Shown piece by piece: positions 10,011-20,643 of a stretch of DNA of 64,000 nucleotides (position 1 is its first letter; every line of letters begins with the position of its first letter). The position numbers and the translations under genes were made by a program. The stretch is taken from the NCBI GenBank assembly GCA_008360955.1, contig LUCM01004648.1, positions 42,052 to 106,051 on the forward strand, written 5' to 3'. Origin of the DNA: Fasciolopsis buskii. Its lineage: Eukaryota > Platyhelminthes > Trematoda > Plagiorchiida > Fasciolidae. The notes beneath the pieces are model-generated. The model worked only from the letters and a program-made list of their open reading frames with translations. It was not told the origin of the DNA and did no database searches.

Positions 10011-13000
10011 GTCAGATATTTCTTCATTCTGCCTTCCATCCACGGCCCATGGCGAAGCATTTGATTTACGGGTGGTCAGCTTCTTTCCTCTCAGAGATTT
10101 GCAGTGTCTTCTGTTAGGAAATTTTTCACTGTTTTGATGACAGATTTATAGGATTGCCTTCGCAGGCACATCATTTACACTTAAAGTAAGATTTCAACTT
10201 GAACTTTCCCAGCACAAGTACACCGAGCCGAGTGCATTTAGAAGAACAATAAGCAAAAGCTCCAAGGGTCGCTCAATATCTGCCAACATCATTATCAATC
10301 TCAAAATTTGAACGTAAAACTATGAGACATTACAAACGCTCATAACTGTCCAGTAGGTAAAGGAGTCTGCAGACCATAATAATGGCCACAAACAGTGCTG
10401 AAAAATTAACATATGTTATGCAACGCTAATAAGTAGCTTTGTAACCCAAGCCCAAAAATATCAGTTACACGTATAAAGAATTGTTAACGTTACAAGTGCA
10501 CCTTCACTATAGAGAATACTCCATGAGATCTAGGTTAAAAAAATGTACAAATTTTAATTGCTTTTTAACTAGAGAGATGTCTTGGTTTGCTAATTTGCGG
10601 CAAATGATCACCCCATTCAAATTTCGCGGAAGTTGCTCATCCATCAAATTTGTTTGCGGACAACATGCTTGACTGCGTCTGTGTGTCTTCGCTTCCTCGT
10701 TTTATTGTGCGAGTTACTATTTTTGGTTTGGGAACTTTAATATTTAGGTTGTGTAATACAACCATAGTAATTGATTTCATCAGTCCTATTGGTTGCATCA
10801 AACGACCAAAAGGAATAATCATAAAATTGGCTAACTCCATGCCTAAACCACTCCCGTCCACTTCTAGCTGTCTCGTTTTACAAAACAGCAGTATTTTCCT
10901 TTTGGAAGTCATGATAATCATCACGTTCATCGTTTGCCAATAAAAATCAAGAGCAAACCTACTGACTGCTGTCTCTGTTACCACGGCACATGATGGAATA
11001 GGAATAATGGACATGCGCTACACGTAACGATTCGAACCACAAGGGATGGTAAATAAGGAAGCGCCGTAGTAGCCAACACAAAGATTGGAGTCTTATTGTG
11101 CAGGTGCCTTTAAACTGTCCTTATATGATAAAAAATTAACATGATCGCAACTGTTCGTTGTTTGCTGTCATCTCTTTCAGTGCCATTGTCCAAATGACTG
11201 AAAACTAAGCGAAAAACACAAGACTTTTGACTTCTTGACAAAAAGGATTGTTTGGTTGGCCAGTTGACTTCACTGAGTAAGGTGATGTATTCCAACAGCC
11301 TTAAGTGGAACAAGACATTAGAATAGCGTCTATTTCCAATTCGTTCTATCGTACTAGAAATCATGATATTTTGTAGGTAAACGGGGTTCGGCAGCGAACC
11401 CCAACGTTTCACTTTCTTCTGACGATAATTTATTCATTCTGTCGGAAAAATAAAACATTCTGGAACTTAAGTCAGCTTTAAAACAGTTGATATACAGTAA
11501 CTTCTCCTTTGAAACTATTTAGTAACAAAACCTGACATGCCTCTTGCGAATGGAATTTTACATATACTGTTTTCTGTCCGTGCAGAGGTTGTAATTATGA
11601 GAAAACAATGAATAATCTTTTATAATTACCTAGATCATCTGTTTTCATCAACATCAGCAACAGCGACAACCATAGTTTTCTTCCATAAATTATTATTTTG
11701 AAAGCTCTCTGAAGATACCCACCTTCTCCACATCCATCAACATAAATATTCAGTATCCAAATTAAATGTACTAGCATTTTTGAGGTGCTGAACCTCTTCA
11801 CCTCATCTTCAGGTTTGTTTTGTGAAGCAAAAATATGTTCCATGTTTTGCGCTGACCGATATTATTTCAATCCTTTCCTCGTTCGAAAGTGGGTGTTGAA
11901 AATTTTGGTAGTTTTTAACCAAAAGGCTAAAGAAAGCGTTCATTCAAATTTCTGCCGATGACATGAATAAACGTTCGTCCGTAATTTCAAACTTTCTGTG
12001 GATTTTCCGCAATTCTGAGGTGTGAGCGCCAAAACTTTCTTTACCAACACGTAAATCGTGATCCCACTCAAGCTGACATACAGTGCTCACCTGAAATTAT
12101 TCCGTAGGCAGCAAGTTTATCATATGCTATCAGGTGATAGTGTTTTTTCTGTCCTATTATTTCATTATCGTGGGAATATCAGGAAGAATGAACGTCATGA
12201 ATTTGGTCGTCATATATGGCCCGGTTAATTCTGATGATGAAGCTTCTGCTATCCGTTTGGAAGAATAACTGCCAAACCCATTTAAGCACAATAGAAAATT
12301 ATTGTTGAACTTCTTCCGGACGCATATTATTTCAGCATATAGTCGATCAGTGGACAGGTCCTTCCAAGCACCTAGGCTATGTCCTAGTATCCGTTCCAAA
12401 TTTATGAGAATTTTACATCCCCTCAGCTTTCCACTATTCACTTTCAACTCAGTTTGCCTTGAAAACTGGAGTTATCTACGTTCATTTAGTTGTAAGTTAG
12501 CCTGCAATCTGATGTTGGATGCCTGTGGATAAGTTCTTGTTGTTTTCTGATCTTCATTATACACTATGAATTTCATGCACTTCGGAATGTCAGCAAAGAA
12601 TTTGGAATAACTCATGGTCTTCTAGTTCTTTATATTGAAACACATGAGCATAAGTTTCATCAAAACACTATTTTGCGGTCCACCGCTTTAACCGTAAATA
12701 CGAAGCCAAATGTGCTGATTCGAATCACTGGTATGCGTAAACAAGAATGGTACAATTGCGATCAAACACCCTCTTAAATGACGTAGGTGATCTGATAATC
12801 ACACGTTGAGCTTTCGCGTGATAGCCATCCCAGGGGTCAGGCACGTACTGTTGGAAGTCAGAAGTAACATTCTTCTGTAGGATATTACCAGTTTATCCTG
12901 CCCAGTTGTTCGCAGATTGAGATGTGGCCACTAATGCATTGGTGATGAAGAGGAAACTGAAATCAGAAAATTTTCTCAATTTTATATTCAAAAGGTAAGT

Positions 13001-14019
13001 TGCCGCGTTCACATTTGAAACTGTCGATGAAAGGCAATAAATAAATACTGACCAGCGGTTAGCCAGTAGAACATGCATAAACTTCTCTGCAAAACAAAAT
13101 ACGTTGTAGACAGATGTTCACATAAACACTAGAAATCGGTGATCCTAGCACCCCTTCTTTTTGTATTTTTGCTGGGTGATTCGAATATCAATTTCCTACT
13201 TGAAGTCTTTTTGATCCGGTCGTCCAATATGCTTCATCTGTGAGCACAATTAACTGAAGCATACGTAACGGTGGTATCTAAAAACAGGACAAATAATAAG
13301 CCTTTATCTGTCCCATCAAAAATAGCTTTTTCGATTAGCTGTAAATAATTTGTGTAGCGCGCAATTTTTCTGGGAAGCTGTGCAGAAGAGAGAGCGGATC
13401 ATTAATGATCACGTCAACAATGGTTCTTTTGGAAAAGAAAAAAAAACTTCAACTGCAAAGCCCTTTGAAGGTTTATTTTTGATCTTACCTCATGGGTGTT
13501 AGACGTGCAGAATCGGGTCAATGGTCCTGGGGAGGACTTTGATTTTTTATTGGATTGCACGCCTAAATTCATCAACTAAACAACAAAAACTTGAGTTGCT
13601 GTTTGCGGCCACAAGACCTGGCAAACCTAAATTACTAGACTTGTAGGAAACCTATGGCGCTGATTAAATTTTTGGTAATTAGATATCTTGTGTAACAGAA
13701 TTGTTATTTCAGACAAAAGATCAATCAGTACATGATTTGAAACGGTCATTCTAAGTTTACCTAGTAACCCATGACCACCAAAAACTGGAAAATCACATTT
13801 CTCATTGTAACTGTCAATCTGGGTTTGGGTTATTTCATGATGCTTCCACATAGTTGCTTTGCCATTCAGCCGGCGCTGGCTACAAAAAATGTAAAGCTTG
13901 AGAGAGTAGTTTTACTTACTACCAAGTCTGCAATTCTTCCTTTTCTGTATTGTTTCTCCTAAATTTAATGGCTTTTTCGTAAGTCAACTGGTTTTGTATT
14001 CCAAAGCTGCGTTCTAATG
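10011..14019. other. No recognisable gene
   Basis: The longest frame is 10637-11014 on the minus strand (125 codons), overlapped by a 97-codon frame on the plus strand. Neither resembles a family nor has convincing splice context. The minus frame at 12157-12447 is likewise unrecognised. Apart from the hairpin at 11383-11402 I see nothing structured. Confidence 0.45.
11383..11402. repeat. Perfect 8 bp hairpin
   Basis: GGGGTTCG, loop GCAG, CGAACCCC: a GC-rich perfect stem in an AT-rich setting. Its role is unknown. It could be a relic of a structured mobile-element end. Confidence 0.5.
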
Positions 14020-14330
14020 CTTCCCATCTTCGTGGTTGGGACTCTAGAGGTTAGGACTGTTATTGTTTGAGATGCCGAGAAATGTCTCAGAAGAGAATTA
14101 AGTGGTACTTATGCTGTTCAGCCTCTCTGTGGAACTCCTCTCCGTTAAAAGTAGTCCAAAAACAAACCAAAACAAATCACAAAATTTTTACGGTGAAAAC
14201 TCAGAAGGCTGTCGTTTTTTACGTTTTATTATTGTTACTTTTCCCCACGGTTTTCCCTTACTTCCGTTCCATTTACATCTTATTCCATTGGCACCATGTT
14301 TGTTTTTAAGCAGATGATATAAATACACAT
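14020..14330 (+). repeat. Dispersed ~0.3 kb repeat, copy 2
   Basis: Direct-orientation partner of 2570-2860. The blocks TGGTTGGGACTCTAGA, GAGAAATGTCT, TTAAAAGTAGTCCAAAAA and TTTACGGTGAA occur in the same order and spacing. The two copies lie 11.5 kb apart with unrelated flanks, so they are insertions of one family and not a tandem duplication. Confidence 0.65.
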
Positions 14331-15479
14331 ATGTTCATGGGAGTCTAATTGCTGCAGCATAAACCCGACATGTGATCGATAGGCTGGTGTCACGCATACA
14401 CCACAAGTGTCAAACTGGTAAATAGCAACAAAGTATCACATATAATCTGGCTCGCTTCATTTGATATTTAACCATTAAAAGAAATATAACCGCCTAAGCA
14501 ATCAAATTTTCCGACTAGCCCAACTCCTTACCGTCACAATACGGTTCGGGTTATGAATCGTTTCGGTCATTTAACAATAATTTTCACTTCGAAGGTTCAA
14601 AATGCATCCTGGAAATGGATATATTGTTGCTGTCATGATTGATGAAAACCTACACGTTACCTGGGTGTTCTAGAAGAGGGTATACATCGGCTGCATATGC
14701 TGTAGCAGATAATTTGCCCTCTGAGCAAATCTTAGTATTACTATTTTAACATGAAAAGTGGGCAATTTTAGTGATCACTGCTTCAGAAATTCGAAAAGAA
14801 AGGATGGAAAAGGGCAAGTCTGGTGGGTACAATATGGACGCTGATTACTGCCAACTGTAATTTAGCATGCCTTGTACTAGCAGATTTGTCATCGGTTAAG
14901 ATTGACATATTTTATTTCTGTTTTCTTGTCCCAGCAGCAAAAGCTGATATTGGGATACACCATAACTTTGAGCTAAATGCCGCATTCAGAATTGAAGCTT
15001 CACTACTGAATTCAGAAAGAACCCATGGCAAGGATTAAACTCCAGTAATATTAGGAGAGACAATAAGCTAGATTCAGCATGCATGGAAATTCGCTTACTC
15101 TTGGTTGGGACCTCCAGATGTGAATAAGACACGTGTTTGACATTAATATTCTACTTGGACAGTCCAGCTTCGATGAACGACGGTTTGATAGGCTAAGGGG
15201 AAACAAGGAATGGTTTCAATAATAGTTCAGAAGGTTACCAGTACCGGCTAATATGAGTTACTCCAATGCAAACATCCATACTCGGGGAACTGTAGCTTCC
15301 ATTTTTAGCTTCCTAAGCATTGCTGGGGTCCAAGACAGAATAGAGCCCAAATCACAAAAATGAGGTGGGAATCGAGGGTGGCTATACAACTGTTGGCGAC
15401 AGTGAGGGTCAATGTACAGGCTAAATAGTGGTCAAACTGTGGAAACAACAATACCTGACTAAATCCTAAGTTTCAGCGA
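14331..15479. other. No recognisable gene
   Basis: Short frames only (for example 14823-15038), none recognised. A GGTTGGGACCTCC stretch near 15105 faintly echoes the start of the dispersed repeat, but the similarity does not continue. Confidence 0.45.
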
Positions 15480-18465
15480 AAACTGCTATCTCTCGGCCCA
15501 CTACCACACGATATATTGAGGCCCTATATGGTTATGTTCTCAAAGTCTCAGAATCGTGTTTGCAGGCCCTTTCCCTAACTAGCACATATCATGATTACAT
15601 GCACATTCGTCCTCACGCTCCCACCATACGGCCAAATTTCACCAAGTTTTCATCACCTTCACTAACATTCGCAAAGTGAACTGCAAAACTGATTATGCTC
15701 ATCATTTTCTCCATTAATCTCTTCTTTTTCTATAACTGACCCGAACCGCAAATCTCCCCTTCATCAGATGCTACACACTTTCAAATACCCAGTTACGCCA
15801 TCCATTCTACCTTAGTTCCCAACGCAGTTATGTTTTTGTTCATCATTCAGCTGCCGCCTGCCAGATACCAAATCTTAACCCTTACAAATTGCGAATTTCA
15901 ACTCATGTGGTTGAAACTCCAATTTCCTTCTATCAATCATTTCTTGCGTCCTGTCCATCGCTTCTCCAACGGTGCTGATCATTCTAATTTTGATTTATTG
16001 TCTTCAACCGTCGAACGTTTCGTTATTGCTGACCCAAAAATTCATGTTACTATCTTGGGAGATTTCAAGATTCACAGCCACGATCGGCTGATTCACTCGT
16101 CTGATATTCGAGTAATGGTACGCGATACCGAACACTTCACTGTAGTCAAAATCTTATCTCAGCCAGCTTATCCATTCACACGCATACGCAATCGAACTGG
16201 AAACCGAGCTCATGTTTTTCATCTTATCGTAACTTCAGTCCATTCGCTCCACTCAAATAATCCTACTGTTCCTTCTCTTGGATCATGGGCAACTTGTCTT
16301 GTTGTGTCACCCGTCAGTGTCACCCTAACAACCCTTCACTCTCCTTAGAACACATATTTTGGCTCTACAGTTCAGCCGAATGGGACGGTTTCCGTGAATT
16401 CTTAGCCTCCTACTTATGAAATGATTGGTGTATAACTTTGGACGTTTCCACATCCACTGCCAACTTTGCTAACAATGTTCGTTAAGGTGCACAACTTTTA
16501 ATTCTACACTTTCCAAACCATCTGGGCCTGGATTCTCCGAGTGGGTTAGTCACTGACTTGTTCGTGCTATACGCTTGAAACGCTCAAAATTTCTTTGGTG
16601 TGGCGTGCCCACTCGTGACTCCATCACCGCTTCGTGCAAGTTAGCAACAAGTGTTTAGGAACTATACAGAGGGCTAAAGAGGACTTCATCTGCCGCAAAT
16701 TAGAACTCCTATTCTCATCCCTCAATTGGTAATCGACAATTTGGTCCCTCGCTAAAGTCATCTCCCTCAATTGCTAGCCTTTCAGTGTCCCTCCCTTGTA
16801 TAATTCCTCTGGTTATCTTATCTACGAACCAGACGGAAGAGCTGTGGGTTTTGCTTTCCAGTTTGTCTCCAGTCCACTTTATTCTACTCTTCTACACGTC
16901 CCGCTTCTTCCTCTCCCACTGTCTCTGTTTTACTGCTCTGCATCAGATTAAGGAAGATTCGGCAAGAATTCTTTTCTTTGAGCGTTTCCAAACCACCCCA
17001 TGCGGAATGTCTAACACCGATCATTATTAATATGTGGGCTCTGAGTTTGTTGTCCTACAAGTCGTTCATTCCGTCTTTCCCAAAGCTTCCTATAATCCAC
17101 AGCTCTTGGAAACATGTCGTAAATACACCTTTTCCTGAATGCCGTTATCAACATATTTTGACCGGTTTTCCAACACCTGTTACTTAGAAAGTATTTAAAA
17201 CCTTCATCTCCGAAAAATGCATTCGGTTCTCGGTTGCGAAGGGCTGCTGAACAACCACCACTATGGCTTCCTATCACGCTGTTCAGCGGGGCAATCTAAT
17301 GGTCCTGATCCCACATTCGAGGTCGGATTCCCAGAACAACCCCAAAGAAACATAGTTGGTCTTGCTCGACATTTCCAGGGATTTTGATCGAGGGTGGCAC
17401 GAAGGTCTTCTGCCGAAACTGCCCGCGTTTGAATCTTCTCCGTCTCTTGTTTCGTGGGCATCAACTTTTATCAGTAAGCGAACCACCTGCATCTCAGTTG
17501 ATGGGGCCTTGTCAAACCCACCTCCTGTAAATGCTGAAGTTCCGCAAGATTCAGTACTTGCGCCCTCTATCCAACTTTCTTCTCTTGCCGATGAGCCACC
17601 CTTTGTCGTTCTCTTTCTTACAGCACTCCGCGGATCGCAAACACCAACGTCGATCGAGATCGCTTTATCACCATTACATCTCTAAACTCCGATATCGAAT
17701 GCATCTCTTCCTGGGACCTAAATAACTATGTCACATTCAATGCTTCCAAAGTCCTTCTTTCAGTTCCTTTAAAACGTCATTCTTTCTTCCCTGTCTGTCC
17801 CTAAACTCCTCTATTTTGAGTTGCATAGAATTCGTTTCTCTTCGTAGCTCATTTATTAGTTCAGAATTATGCTGGTCTTTCTTCATGTTTGAGTTTGCTT
17901 CTTGCGCTGCTCGCGAAGTTGGTCTTCTGTTCCGTGCCAGGCGTTTCTTCGCCCTTGCTCATCTATTACGCAAAGCTCAAACTCGCCCCGCTTTTGAATG
18001 CCGCAGTCATTTGTGGGGTGGTGCGTCGCCCGCTTTGCTTTCCATTCTTGATCGGATCAACAGAAAGGCCATCCGCCTGATGAACGACTACCCATTAACT
18101 TTTACTTTGCAGTTATTTGCCCATCGTCGGGAGTTGCTTTGTTAACCCTTTTCAGTAGTTTACAATTTAGCTTTTGTTCTTCAGGACTCGCTTCATCAGT
18201 TCCTCTTCCTGTTACCTTCATTCGGTATTGTCGCATACTTCTTAAGTTTGTGCTGCTCGGTGTCGAAATTATTTTTTTACTAGGTTCCTCCCCGGATATC
18301 CAGACTGTCGGACACTATTCCACTTCCTGTATTCCCACTAAAACACAACTCCACCTTTCAAGAGCAGAATCACTTAACTGGTTTATTTCGTCCTATGTAC
18401 TTGAACTATGGGATTTACCCATTAACTATATTTTATTTATTTATATTTATATTTATACTTAGCAA
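15480..18465 (+). mobile_element. Non-LTR retrotransposon (Jockey/CR1-like LINE), decayed
   Basis: The order of remains is that of an endonuclease plus RT LINE. An apurinic-type endonuclease remnant carries ILGDFKIHSHD (about 16055-16085). The RT begins around 17.3 kb with LDISRDFDRGWHEGLL (17365-17412), then VPQDSVLAP (17539-17565) for the VPQGSVLSP motif. A C-terminal block at 17.8-18.1 kb has the H-x-W-G-G-A and RKAIRL signatures of Jockey/CR1-type LINEs. The 3' end runs into an ATTTATATTTATA-like tail (18431-18460). Many frameshifts and stops make it inactive. The 5' boundary is approximate, and clade placement rests on motif style only. Confidence 0.72.
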
Positions 18466-18644
18466 AAAAGCAAAGTTGATGGACATCCTGTTGAATAAAT
18501 TCCATGTCAGAGTCAGCATGTGGTAACTATGGCAACACAACTAATATCTGTTGGGAACTTCTAGAAAACCAGTTACCCTGAATTACAGTTAAGTCGGTCT
18601 AAAGGATTTGAACGTATGCAAATTTCGTATCTCGGGCTGAGATG

Positions 18645-18725
18645 TTCAGAGTTTTGTGGACGCTCAGCTTCGCGTTTAGACCGGACGCGTCTCATCACTA
18701 GTCACATGACATCGTCAGAGCGTAG
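18645..18725 (-). ncRNA. Hammerhead-like motif, left arm (core A lost)
   Basis: Minus strand: CTGACGA (18712-18718), degraded stem II (GTCATG, GTGATG region), then GAGAC for GAAAC, then GTC (18679-18681) immediately followed by TAA (18676-18678). The codons read TSDETRPV and stop. Compared with 8430-8496, the Glu codon GAA has become GAG: silent for the protein but destroying a core A. A one- or two-base deletion also disturbs stem II. Confidence 0.5.
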
Positions 18726-18960
18726 GTGATGACCTGTCTGCTCCGGTGCATTTATAAACGTGCTGGCATTGATTTGAACTTAAACCTTGTGTGAGTCCAG
18801 CTTGCAGGTTCCATTGAGAAAAAGAACAATGCCGCTAAAATTGGTAGCACTGCTGTTTCAAGCCAGAAGTCACGACAACCAGCGAGGTAGACTCACCTTT
18901 GGGTCAAGGTCAAATCTATAGCAGCACTACCATAAATTCGACCGAGCAGTGAGGTCATCC

Positions 18961-19042
18961 CCTGCGCACTGATGATGTCACTTCGGCCGGTGACATAGTC
19001 TTTGGAATCTAAACGCCAGGCTCACCGTTCACCAAACTCTGA
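18961..19042 (+). ncRNA. Hammerhead-like motif, right arm
   Basis: Plus strand: CTGATGA (18969-18975), stem II GTCAC (18977-18981) with GTGAC (18990-18994) around an 8-base TTCGGCCG loop, then ATAGTC where GAAAC is expected, then ATC (19007-19009) followed by TAA (19010-19012). Stem I is the best preserved of the set: CCTGCGCA before the core pairs with TAAACGCCAGG after the triplet, with an AAA internal loop. The GAAA strand is lost, so cleavage is not expected. Confidence 0.5.
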
Positions 19043-20331
19043 AAACGGGTTAATCGCTTCGGAGATGGAGATAATAGTATTGGAATATTAGACAAATATT
19101 AGTCGAGCCTTTCATCATAACTTCAAATGCATTTTCAGAAATTTTCCATTCTCATAGGCAAATCACGTGTTTTCTGGCAGATTGAGCTGGAATATACTAT
19201 AATGTCCTAATTATTTGCGCAGATGAAAGCTGACATAAGCTGGCTCTAACACAAGGTTTTGAATGATATCCACTATCATCTTTTACACGTATCTCATTAC
19301 TAAATGGTAATAAGATTCTTGATTTATTCTCTTGTAAGGAATGGTAGCACTCATTCAAATTTAGTTCACTGGAAACTAATAGAACAAATAAAGTCTGGTT
19401 AGTTGAATTTAAGCAAGTGCTGCCAAATTCGCAGATAACCTACGTAATTATACTCCTGCTGATTTTGGTTTTCCGTTGTTAAGCTAAAAAGGAATGCAAA
19501 ATCTACATTGGAGACCTCAAGAAAACCTTGACCATGTTCGTTTCAGTGACTTTTCTTCTGAATCGTTCAACTGTAATAACAACAAGCCGATCAAGAATGA
19601 TTAATTTTCGACGAAATGTTTTCCTTTCGAAATAGACTTGAGAGAACCAAACTGTAAGAATAAATCCAACTGTTCTCAAAGATTTTGGTGTTACTGAAAC
19701 ATGCTGAAGGAATACATTTTCTACGATTTCGTCATTAGTAATGGTTGCCGATATCAAAGATTTGTTACAACTAGTGTTGACGTATTTAAAGAAAGAATGT
19801 GTTACCAGTATTCGATTTAGCTGGTTAAAATGTGTTCCAGTAGTTTTCATAACAGTACGACAGAAGAGCACGAAATGAATTATTAAGAATAATCCGCACA
19901 ATCTCACGGTCGAGAAACTGTCATGTCAGGTGTATCTGGCGGCATGCGATTGGTGATGCAATCGAGCAACACAGATTAAGACTGGCACCGATGCAAAAGA
20001 GATCATATTAGAGGTATATGAGCCATAAGAAAATTAATCTTTGGGCTAATTTTGATGATATTTTAAAGGATCGTATCCATAGAAAAACCGAATTCCTGTC
20101 TATCAAAGAACACCAATCTTTAGAATCGAGACAAAGAGAATAGACTAAACCAATGAAATGTATTAGATTTTTAATTGGCTGGATATCTTTCGTCACTTAC
20201 TAAGAAATTCATTGTGCAAATTTCTCACGTGATGAGCCTTTCATCTGGATACTGATGATGCTTGAAGACTAGATGACTTATCAGTTTTCTGTCGCTGTGT
20301 TATCCAATGTCTCATGGAATGCTCATAACAG
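19043..20331. other. Upstream of the first recognised spectrin exon; no gene recognised
   Basis: A 134-codon minus-strand frame (19503-19907) is hydrophobic at its start and basic at its end but resembles no family I know. The sequence just before 20332 should be the end of an upstream spectrin intron: a pyrimidine-rich stretch (TTTTCTGTCGCTGTGTT, 20285-20301) precedes the ACAG acceptor at 20328-20331. Confidence 0.4.
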
Positions 20332-20643
20332 CTATTTTTTCTGTGTTCTGGTAATCCAACCCGGCGACCTGATGAACGAATTTCCGTTCTAGACGAACGT
20401 GACCATATGCAAAAGATTTTATTCACCAAATGGATCAACGCGCAGCTTGGTTGGAATCTCGTGATCGACGGGTGTTTGCACAGTGGTGGACGAAAGCAGT
20501 TAAGTCAGCCTCAACCGTACTCTCGAAAAGCGTCCAAATGGTGGGGTCTACGGGAAATGTTGTGCGTTCATGACTTGTTCGATGATCTGCGTGACGGTCG
20601 TGTGCTTTTGCGGCTGTTGGGTCTACTGTCTGGAAAATTTCTG
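20332..20643 (+). CDS. Beta-spectrin-like exon A: N-terminal leader and first half of CH1
   Basis: Encodes 104 residues of the N-terminal actin-binding region of a beta-spectrin-family protein, which links the membrane skeleton to F-actin. ERISVLDERDHMQK matches the leader before CH1, ILFTKWINAQL is the first CH1 helix, and DLFDDLRDGRVLLRLLGLLSG is the core of CH1. Between them (20449-20571) lie about 41 residues where vertebrate beta-spectrins have about 9: a Ser/Gln/Lys-rich insertion with two adjacent Trp. The 3' end is CTG followed by a GTTAGT donor (20644), phase 0. The 5' end at 20332 is inferred: it is the only AG that keeps the conserved leader, and an in-frame stop lies just upstream. 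If the acceptor is elsewhere, only the first ten or so residues change. The start-codon exon is not identified. Confidence 0.88.

Larger units (their letters stand above)
18645..19042. mobile_element. Inverted-arm element with hammerhead motifs in both arms
   Basis: Two arms of about 168 bases (18645-18812 and 18876-19042) are imperfect inverted repeats around a roughly 60-base centre. Both outer ends start TTCAGAGTTT when read inward. Reading outward, each arm ends in a Penelope-type hammerhead-like motif and a stop codon, so the two motifs point away from each other. The centre holds a second shorter inverted pair (18841-18856 and 18918-18933). No transposase is present. It could be a pair of Penelope-like terminal repeats joined head to head, or a non-autonomous derivative spread as a unit. 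Confidence 0.6.

Noticed and set aside
10637..11014. 125-codon minus-strand open frame
   Set aside because: No recognisable motif, no splice context, and a 97-codon frame on the opposite strand covers the same bases; probably chance.
17011..17492. Minus-strand frames over the plus-strand LINE
   Set aside because: Complementary shadows of the RT region on the plus strand.
19503..19907. 134-codon minus-strand open frame near the spectrin 5' region
   Set aside because: Hydrophobic start and basic end but no family resemblance; AT-rich sequence gives such frames by chance. Mentioned in the region note only.
20240..20275. CTGATGATG near 20246, considered as another hammerhead core
   Set aside because: No stem II pairing and no GAAA strand follow at the right distance.
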